DNA of 64,000 nucleotides from Pseudoneurospora amorphoporcata. Taxonomy: Eukaryota; Ascomycota; Sordariomycetes; Sordariales; Sordariaceae. The notes under the pieces were generated by a model that saw nothing but the letters and a program-made list of their open reading frames with translations, was not told the origin of the DNA and did no database searches. Location of the stretch: NCBI GenBank assembly GCA_033297205.1, contig MU859151.1:1-64000 (forward strand). Reading direction: 5' to 3'. The position numbers were made by a program, and so were the translations under genes. Shown in pieces: positions 56,961-64,000 of the stretch; position 1 is the first letter of the stretch, and each line of letters begins with the position of its first letter.

Positions 56961-58022
56961 GGTTTTGCGTTAGGATTGATTGAGTCGGTGCCAATTGAAC
57001 TATAGGGAGGGCCGGGGGAGATCAATGCGACCACGAGAGAGAACTGATGACGTGACTGGAAACGAAAGAGTAGCAAGCTAGATATGATAATAGGCCAATG
57101 TGTGGAAAACGTTCCCGAGCAAGTCCAGTTTCTGGGATTAAGAATGAGGTGGCTATGATTACCTATCCAACGGCAAGTCCCAAAGGTTATCAAGTCAGCT
57201 AAACACCAACCCTCTTATATCTCCTTGATATGAGGGGTCGACTGTTCCCTTCGTCCTGCCAGACGAATCCCCAGAGAGCTTCGGATCGACAACTCGGCGA
57301 TACCTACCATTCGTGGAACCCATTATCACGCATCAAGGGTCTTGCCGGGGCATTGGCAATTCTAGCACACATGCAGTCAGACGGCAGTTTCCTCGTAGCA
57401 CTGAATCAGCTACCTGCATACCTAAGGTAGGTAAGATTCGGCGGATGGATTCGGCGGTGCGTTCGGCGAATGCGTGCACGCACCACGGTATCGCGTCCCG
57501 CCCTATCAACTGGCACAGGATATCCGGGTGTAGACTCTTTGCCGTCAATGCGACCGTAGAAGTCCAGGGGGGCTTTGATGATGCGCGCATCGTACCTAGA
57601 TTCCAGTCGTGTTATACCTATTGGCCATCATTTGCGCTATTTCCAAGGTAGCGATTGAGTTATCTCCGTATATACAGTGCACAGTTTATTTGTTGAAAGT
57701 ACTGAGACTTTGGTATCTCTACAGTTGTCACGGTGTTCATGTTCGACAAAGTGTGGGGACTCGAGGTCAAAAGTGTTTGGGTCTGCGGCGTGCAGGGACA
57801 CAACATCCAATACTGCCAGGAGTTGATACGATACCAGGAATGACTCTCGTGAACTCGCCTTTCTGGAGATCATGTTTGCATGTTCGAGGGTCTTTAGTTT
57901 ACCCTTGTCAACAATTTGAAGAATTCATTGACGAACATCCATTCTTTGTTTCCAGAGTTACTAACTGTTGAACCTAGTAAAAGAGAAAGGGCATGTACTA
58001 GGCGCCTGGCGTGCGAGCATTT
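56961..58022. other. 1.1-kb intergenic region in the cluster
   Basis: It carries the promoter of the prenyltransferase and the 3' flank of the dehydrogenase. Open frames at 57313-57651 and 57609-57971 show no motif. Several AAGGTAGGTA units lie near 57423. Confidence 0.35.
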
Positions 58023-59083
58023 TTACACCCATTGCTTGTTACCCAGATGCGAGATGAAGGCACCACCATATCCCTCCTCAATGCTAGCCTTCTCCCAGAC
58101 GGACCGAACAGCCTTGACCGATTCCTCCGGGGTGATTGGACCCTTGAAGTGGGGGGCATACGATGCGAGCTTGCCCACGAATCCCATCATGCCATTCATT
58201 TGCTCTGGCGTGGCTGGAGAGATGTGTTAGTCCACTACTAGTACCTACTCAGGCGTCCCCGCCAGAGCTGGGAATAGAGACAAGTAGGTAAGATACGTAC
58301 CATTTGCATAGCGACCGACTTCTACCAAGCCCGGACTGATGCTTACGAAGAGGATGCCCTCTTTCTTGTATTGCGCGTTGAACTTGGCCACGATAATGTT
58401 CAGGGCGGCCTTGGATGCGGCATAGATCGGACCAACGTCAATCTCGCATTGGTTGGTCAGGTCGACGTCGCCCACGCCAGATGAGATGGCGATGACCTTC
58501 TTGGCCTTGCCCTTCTTGATCAGAGGAACAAAGAGGTTGAAGAGGTGGAGCTGGCCGGTGACATTTGTCTGGAATGTCTCGGCAGCACCAGCATCGACCT
58601 CTTGGATCCTATCGGCCCTGTTTTTTGTGCATCCATCTACCATTAGCCCACACCATCACAGAACAGCCTGGAGTCGGGAGGTAAGACGACATACAATGCG
58701 CTGACAGGTCCGTAAGCATCAAACTCGGGCACGAGACCGGCATTGGCAACCAGGTAGTCGACACCACGGTCGCCAACGATCTTGGCGGTCTCGGCGGTGG
58801 CCTCCTTCAGGCTGGCGTAGTTGGTGAGGTCTCCATGGAGGATGTGTACATTGGGGCGGTCGCCCAGCTCGGCGGCAACCTTCTTCTCGGTCGCAGCCTT
58901 GTTACGGACAAGACCGATGACCAGGTTGTCCTTATCTTCCGACAGTTGCCGAAGGAACTCGAACTGAAAATCAAGGGTTCAAATTAGCACGCACGGGGTA
59001 AGCAAACGCGGTGAGATTGGGTGTGTAGCAGACAGACGTACGCCAATTCCCTTGGACACTCCGGTGATAACGTAGACGGCCAT
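58023..59083 (-). CDS. Short-chain dehydrogenase/reductase
   Basis: Model: exons 59042-59083, 58695-58963, 58301-58617 and 58023-58213; 272 residues. It is an NAD(P)-dependent oxidoreductase of the classical SDR fold. VYVITGVSKGIG is the cofactor loop, split from the rest by the first intron. HGDLTNYASLKEA marks the nucleotide-binding Asp, and LVANAG follows. The active site is ISSGVGD and YAASKAALN (YxxxK). SISPGLVEVGRYANG precedes the last intron, and the final exon runs TPEQMNGMMGF to HLGNKQWV. All three introns begin GTACGT or GTATGT. In HR-PKS salicylaldehyde-type clusters, SDRs oxidise hydroxyls of the PKS product so that the ring can close; this gene could play that part. The substrate itself is not predictable. 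Confidence 0.9.
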
Positions 59084-59843
59084 GGTGCAAGTGAGTACAG
59101 GTAAGGATTTCTGAGCTAAACTGCCCGGTTTGTTACCTAGTTTGATAGGGAAAGGAGAGATGCAGACAGGTTCATGTTCTGGAATTAGACGCTACCTAGG
59201 GTATTTAGAGGTATAGCATATGCCAATTGATGGAACGCAATAGATCCTTGGATAGCTTGGATTATAAAGCTTTAATTAGTAAGCTCGGCGTTTGCATTTC
59301 CCCGAAGAGCCTGTTTGCGTGCCAATTGGCCTATCGTAAGGTCTTGTTGGTGGTTGAATGGATCTTTGTCTTTTCGAAAGACTTCCAGTTTCACATGCGA
59401 CTTTGTGACGGACAGGTACCTGGCACTAGTCTAGATTCATCCACTTTTCGGCGCAACGGTCGCTAGGTATCACTTCGGCCGCCCCGCATGTAGCCGCCTA
59501 CTAGGCACCCCTGTCTGACCGTTTTAGCTAATAAAAGGTAAACAGCAGAACACCGATTCGCCGATTCGCCGAACGCATTGTCCCGAACGAACGATGTTTG
59601 CGCATGTCTTGCACTGATCACTTCCTAATCTGAACGGTACGGGCCGTACGGCACCCAAAGTGTCAGATTGGCACCACTAGACCGTACTAGCAAAATTGGA
59701 GCTCCGAACTAGTCGGAGTAGTGGCTTCTTAGGTAACCAACCCTATATTCTGACACAAAGCAGGCTCAAGGGGGATAGTTACCCCACAATATACTACTAA
59801 GCTGCGTTACGATTGCACCAACAACAAACACCCTTGACGCCTT
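59084..59843. other. Intergenic region in the cluster
   Basis: No gene seen. It contains GTACGG-G-CCGTAC at 59637-59649, an inverted pair with CGG-type half sites. Confidence 0.35.
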
Positions 59844-60970
59844 TTAGACAAGATCCTCCGTGTTCCACTTGATGCTCTGCTCCAACCCTGTCCACCCGTC
59901 CTTGCCCATCTTTCGTAGCAGATCCTCCGCCCGCTGACGAGGAACAATCTCGCTCAGATCCTCCCCGGCTTGGAAGGGCGGGGCAAAGCTGCGGGTCGGG
60001 TACAGCCGGCGAAACACGTCCAGGATCCCATCTCCGTTTATGGGCTCGGCGAACGCAAAGATGCGTTCTGACTGAACCTCTGGGAGGATCGCGGCCGCCA
60101 CGTGCAGGAGGGCGTCGTCCTGGACGTCGACATAGTACTCTGTTCACCTTGATGTATTAGTGGCCCGTCTCTATCAACTCTCACACCCCCACAACCCCAA
60201 GCGATGATAAGGCAGGTAGACATACGAGGTGGGACACTGGCCTGATAGCCGTTGGTGTCTCCGTTAAAGAGACTCACAACAATGGCCGAAGTGGATGGGT
60301 GGCCTTGGTTGGCGGGGTCGAGACTGGCGCCGAAGTTGAGATTCGGCACGACCGTATTCAGGGTGAAACCCGGCTGCTTCTCCCCCATGAACTTCCAGGC
60401 CTCCTTTTCCGACAAGGTCTTGCTGGCTGCATACACAGGCAGCGCGTGCTCGGGTCCATAGGGCGGCGAGGCGCGATAAGCCTGCTCCACCGCCTCGTCG
60501 TTCCACGTATCGGTGGTGACCTGGAAGGGGTTATTGGGCTTGGGAATCAAGGCCGCGGTCGAAGAGGACGTGAGCACGAAGCGCTTGACGCTTGGCTCCC
60601 GTGCCGCGCATTCCAGAGCGTTCCGCGTGCCCGCCACGGTTCCCGGTATCACGTGGTCGGGGTTGGGGTCCATGGTGAAGATGGATGCGGTGTGGACAAC
60701 GGCTGAGACGCCCTTGACTACTTGCGCGAAGGCGTTTGGCTCTGCCATGTCTGGTACAGCCATCAGTTCAAAGTTACCCGGGCCGTACTTTTTGTCGAAC
60801 AAGTTGCTGATCCAAGCATTCTTCTCTGGGCTTCGCGTGGTACCGCGGACCTTGTAGCCGTGTTGGAGGAACTGGTCGGCGATGTGAGATCCAATAAAGC
60901 CCGCGGCGCCCGTGACGAGCACCGTTGAGCCTTTAGGAACAGCAAACTGATCGGTTGGCGACGACGACAT
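59844..60970 (-). CDS. NAD-dependent epimerase/dihydroflavonol-reductase-like oxidoreductase
   Basis: Model: exons 60226-60970 and 59844-60139; 346 residues. It is an extended SDR, probably an aldehyde or ketone reductase using NADPH, of the GRE2/dihydroflavonol-4-reductase group. The cofactor motif is LVTGAAGFIGSHIADQF near residue 18, with RGTTRS after the next strand. VVHTAS and VKRFVLTSS are typical, and the catalytic pair is YAASKTLSEKEAW. VVPNLNFGASL follows. The second exon begins QYYVDVQDDALLHVAAAI, the family's conserved V-x-DVxDxAxxHV motif, which confirms the intron (GTATGT..AACAG). It could reduce a carbonyl of the polyketide or aldehyde intermediate. It is intact and in the same orientation as the neighbouring dehydrogenase and cupin genes. 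Confidence 0.9.
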
Positions 60971-61424
60971 GGCGACAATGCTTGTCTGGCTGCGGGATCA
61001 AGACTGACTCAAACAGTAGATGTAGATATTTGTAGGAGGAAAGAAAGTACAGTAGTGATGCCAAGATATGTAAAGTGAGGGGAGGTGCATTACGTGGGTC
61101 CTTACATGAAGCGCCGTCAACTCGTTTCAAAGGAGGGGAGGACCGGTAATAGTCTTTTATATACTTGACAGCGGAGTGCAAATACTTTGGCCATCACACA
61201 TCCCCGTGTGGTGTACAGATCATTCGCTCAAGCAGTGTATAGAAGAATGCGTGCCCAGTCTCAGCTGAAAGGCACGAAAGAGGTTCAATGTCACCAAAAC
61301 GGCAGTCCTGTGATGACCTTATCTCCACACCCGTCAAATTACCCCGGTAAAATCACAAAGAGATTTCCACTTGACTAACCCTAACTACTCGGACGATTTG
61401 TAGGTAGGTACATTAAACAATTAA
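60971..61424. other. Promoter region of the reductase
   Basis: No coding signal. TAGGTAGGTACAT lies near 61401, at the 3' side of the cupin gene. Confidence 0.35.
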
Positions 61425-62311
61425 CTAGGTACTGTAAGAATCTCTGGTATACTCGGGGTACGACCGCTCATACCTGGATAGGTAGGAAAGCAAGCGTTGG
61501 ATTAGCAGGGCCACAGTATTACTTGGTAATGGAAGCCATCAATCAAACTTACCCTAGAATCCTCTCCGCATACCAGGCAATCCCGCGGTGTGCCCAAAAG
61601 AGCATCGGCGTCGGCATCCAGTTGAGGAAAGGCGGGCACAACAGCGAAGACGCGTTTTCGGTGAACAGGATGATCTGGAGAACCGACGGCTGCAGGCCGG
61701 CCTTGAGGCAATCATTGATGTAGCCCGACAAGTTGCGCAGGAAGTTGGCGTCCAGAATGTGCTCTTGCTTACTGGTACAGGGATCCAGCCAGATGGAGAA
61801 GACAAGATCCTCGGTGCCTGTTTTGTGAGCCCAGAATCGATGCCTGTATCAAAACGTCAACCGTCGGTCGGTCTTGGCTTTTGTTTCCCCTGCAGCCAGG
61901 AGACAGGCTAAGGTAATGCAAAAACTCACCGTGTGCCACGGGGGATAGGGAAGACGCCGTCGTCCTTGGTGATGGCGTATTCCACCCCGTTCTTAACGAC
62001 GCCCAAGACACCCTGCTCGACTTTGAAGAACTCGTCTTGCAAACGATGGATATGTCTGCCATCCCAGGTACATTAGGCATTAGACCATTTGGTGTCCATT
62101 GGCCAAGAACCTACAGTGGGGGTCCAGATAGTCCGGCTCGGACAAAGTAGTTTTCCACGTGATGCGTCTCTCGGATGTACCAGAGCCCGTCTGGTTTGGA
62201 GAGCGGCTCGTACAGGGCTGCATCTCCGAGGTGAGACCACGACGGCTTGTCGTTGATCTTGGTCCGTTGCGGCGGTCGTGGCGATAGCCACCGTTGGAAT
62301 GCGGTCGCCAT
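61425..62311 (-). CDS. Cupin-domain protein
   Basis: Model: exons 62115-62311, 61930-62055, 61553-61843 and 61425-61473; 220 residues. The cupin metal motifs are readable across the first splice site: LHIHRLQDEFFKVEQG (HxHx4E) and then FPIPRGTRHRFW (PxGxxH). The second part is helical, with LRNLSGYINDCLKAG and a hydrophobic stretch FLNWMPTPMLFWAHRGIAW. I add a last short exon because the GTAAGT at the TAA is followed by a good acceptor, giving the end GYERSYPEYTRDSYST; reading through would stop at ILG. Cupins of this type occur with HR-PKS and SDRs in fungal salicylaldehyde-type clusters, where they are thought to assist ring formation. Whether it is enzymatic here is unknown. It shares a 509-bp promoter region with the monooxygenase. 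Confidence 0.82.
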
Positions 62312-62820
62312 AGGTATTCAATCGGAGATAAAGTCAAAAAGAAGCTGGGTAGGAGAACACAATTGTGCAATGAGGTAAAGAATTGCTATGTCATCAAGTA
62401 GGTATTTATAAATTCAGGTGATGTCTAGGTAGTGAGGTTGCGCTTTGTCGCTTTATGTTGTCGGCGATTGGCACCCATCCCATGGACAACTTCGGCCATC
62501 TGCATAGGTAGGTAAGGTAGGTACCGGCTGGCAGGGGTCTGGCTTGCATTGTATTTAGCAGCTGCATCTTCTGTCAAATTGGAGAAATTAGGTAAGGTAC
62601 AGGTACTACGTTCAGGGTCGGGGCCTGTACGCTGTACCCCGCTAGGGCACTGTACCTATCTGAACCTAGTCGGGGCAGCGGTATCTTTTAGATATAGCCC
62701 ATCATATGGTCTCATGTCGGAATTGCCTCTGCCGTGCTCGTCAATTCTTCATATTCCCCAGGGGTCGTAGCAATCGTTGGCTTCATTGCAAACCCGACTA
62801 CCACCATTCAATTTGTCGCC
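62312..62820. promoter_or_regulatory. Bidirectional promoter of cupin and monooxygenase
   Basis: The 509-bp spacer between divergent starts has the densest GGTAGGTA/GGTACC cluster in the window (about 62506-62525), plus GTAAGGTACAGGTACTAC near 62594. It lies where coordinated control of cluster genes would be expected. Confidence 0.45.
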
Positions 62821-64000
62821 ATGGCGAATACAGCTAGTACCTCACGGCCAGTCTTCACCATCCTCGTTGTGGGCTGCGGTCTCAGTGGCCTAGCGTCCGC
62901 CCTGGCTCTTGCTCAAGCCGGACACCGCGTAACCGTGTTTGAGCGCAGCCCGAAGCTGCAAGAGGTTACTACTTTGTCCCTTTTGTTTTCTCCCACAGAT
63001 AAAGCATCCCCTTGCTGACTCTGAGATTTGTATTTTGGACAGATCGGTGCCGGGATACAGCTGTCCCCGAACGCCACTCGTTTGCTTCAGCATTGGGGCG
63101 TCTTTGACGAGGTGCTTCGGTATGCTGATCAACCCGAGGACGGGACTTTCCGCTCCTACCGGGGAGAACTGCTCTCGCATTCCCCGCCAGTGTCTCATCC
63201 GAACCTGGTGAGCAAATCCCCGTATCTGGTAGTCCATCGCGCCGACCTCCTGAGGGCCTTGCTGTCGGGGACGAGCAAGCATGCCACCATAGAGATCAAA
63301 CTTGGCAGCGAGGTTGCACAAGTTGACTTCAACAAACCATCCCTCCGTCTCTCCACCGGAGAGGTCTACGAAGCGGACCTCATCCTCGGCGCCGATGGGG
63401 AGAGGTCTCGTTGCCGGGCCGGCCTGTTGGGCCGTGAAGACCCTCCTTATTGCCCGGGCGACGTGGTCTACCGCGTCTCCGTCCCTACCAAGGCCATAGC
63501 CCCGGGTCACTCGGCCTGGGACCTGACGAGACGCTCCAGTGTCGACTTTTGGATGGGCCCGCGCGGGCACGTGGTCACGTATCCCATCCAGCAGGACATG
63601 CTCAATGTCGTTCTGATATATGCCCAAGGGCCAAGTACCATCAAGGCCATGTCTGGGCCGCAACGCGCTACGATAGACGAGTTCAGGAGCAGGGTCTCGG
63701 GCTGGGATCCGGTGCTTCACGACCTGATAGACACGGAAGGGTCCGTCTGTACAAAGTGGAACCTGTTTCAAATCCGTGAGCAGAGCCAATGGCACCACGA
63801 GAGCGGTCGATTTGTGCTCATTGGCGATGCTGCTCATGCAATCTTGCCATGCCTGTGAGTTTTGGAATGCATTCTCATGCAATTTCTCTCCTTGCCTAAC
63901 CCTCCGTGACTGGTTGGCTAATGGTCTAACCCCAATCTTCTTCAGAGCTCAAGGCGCGTCACAGGCATTCGAGGACGCAGGCGTCCTTGGTGCCATATTC
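62821..64000 (+). CDS. Group A FAD-dependent monooxygenase (salicylate hydroxylase-like), 3' end beyond window
   Basis: Model: exons 62821-62964, 63043-63854 and 63946 onward; about 337 residues are visible. It hydroxylates aromatic rings, or epoxidises prenyl chains, using NADPH and oxygen. The FAD motif is ILVVGCGLSGLASALALAQ, with VFERSPKL ending the first exon. The DG motif LGADGERSRCR is near residue 190, and the GD motif VLIGDAAHAILPC, near residue 310, continues after the second intron as AQGASQAFEDAG, as expected. The first intron donor is GTTACT, weaker than others here, yet IGAGIQLSPNATRLL directly after the acceptor fits the family. Likely roles are hydroxylation of the aromatic core or epoxidation before terpene cyclisation. 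The gene is intact as far as it can be seen. Confidence 0.9.

Noticed and set aside
57609..57971. 120-codon open frame in the spacer upstream of the prenyltransferase
   Set aside because: No motif or codon bias, and an opposing frame of similar quality overlaps it. Possibly promoter or UTR sequence.
1..64000. CRISPR arrays, bacterial operons, insertion sequences
   Set aside because: The sequence is eukaryotic with spliced genes. No regular repeat-spacer arrays or bacterial-type elements were seen.

Overview
This window is nuclear DNA of a filamentous ascomycete, most likely a Sordariomycete near the Sordariales. The evidence is gene architecture: short GT..AG introns of about 50-100 nt with CTAAC/CTGAC-like branch sites, C-ending codons, and gene content such as an ascomycete laccase, a PHO80/PREG-like cyclin and a highly reducing polyketide synthase. 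Many true stops and starts lie beyond simple open frames, so I give spliced models wherever the reading frame closes. No similarity search was possible; family calls rest on motifs I can read.

Left part (1-40 kb) is a mixed, mainly housekeeping and secretory region. It holds two paralogous low-complexity nuclear-type genes (53-610 partial; 1694-3722), a broken secreted-protein gene (4564-4981), a secreted two-module protein (5457-6867), a laccase (9552-11686), an ERV2-type sulfhydryl oxidase (13335-14098), proteasome beta1 (14913-16184), a PREG-like cyclin (17980-20261), an MFS sugar transporter (23088-25348), an AIF/FSP1-like oxidoreductase (26225-28062) convergent with an MDR quinone oxidoreductase (28128-29282), a hexapeptide acetyltransferase (30811-31576), an intron-containing tRNA-Glu(CTC) (32077-32170), a secreted GH31 alpha-glucosidase (33554-36270), a small conserved-looking protein (37065-37633) and the mitochondrial phosphate carrier (38658-39809).

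Right part (about 40-64 kb, running off the end) is a secondary-metabolite gene cluster. It contains a BAHD-like acyltransferase (frameshifted), a P450 (two nonsense codons), a 2634-residue highly reducing PKS, a second acyltransferase, a UbiA prenyltransferase, a short-chain dehydrogenase, an NAD-epimerase-type reductase, a cupin and a group A flavin monooxygenase. HR-PKS plus SDR plus cupin resembles known salicylaldehyde-type clusters; adding UbiA points to a prenylated polyketide (meroterpenoid-like) product. This is inference. The cluster seems partly decayed: besides the broken P450 and acyltransferase, the PKS dehydratase has Tyr in place of the catalytic His (one C-to-T change) and its enoylreductase cofactor loop is degenerate. 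A 300-bp element with terminal inverted repeats and a tRNA-like internal segment sits between the two broken genes.

Large intergenic stretches (notably 6.9-9.5, 16.2-18.0 and 20.3-23.1 kb) show no gene I can support.
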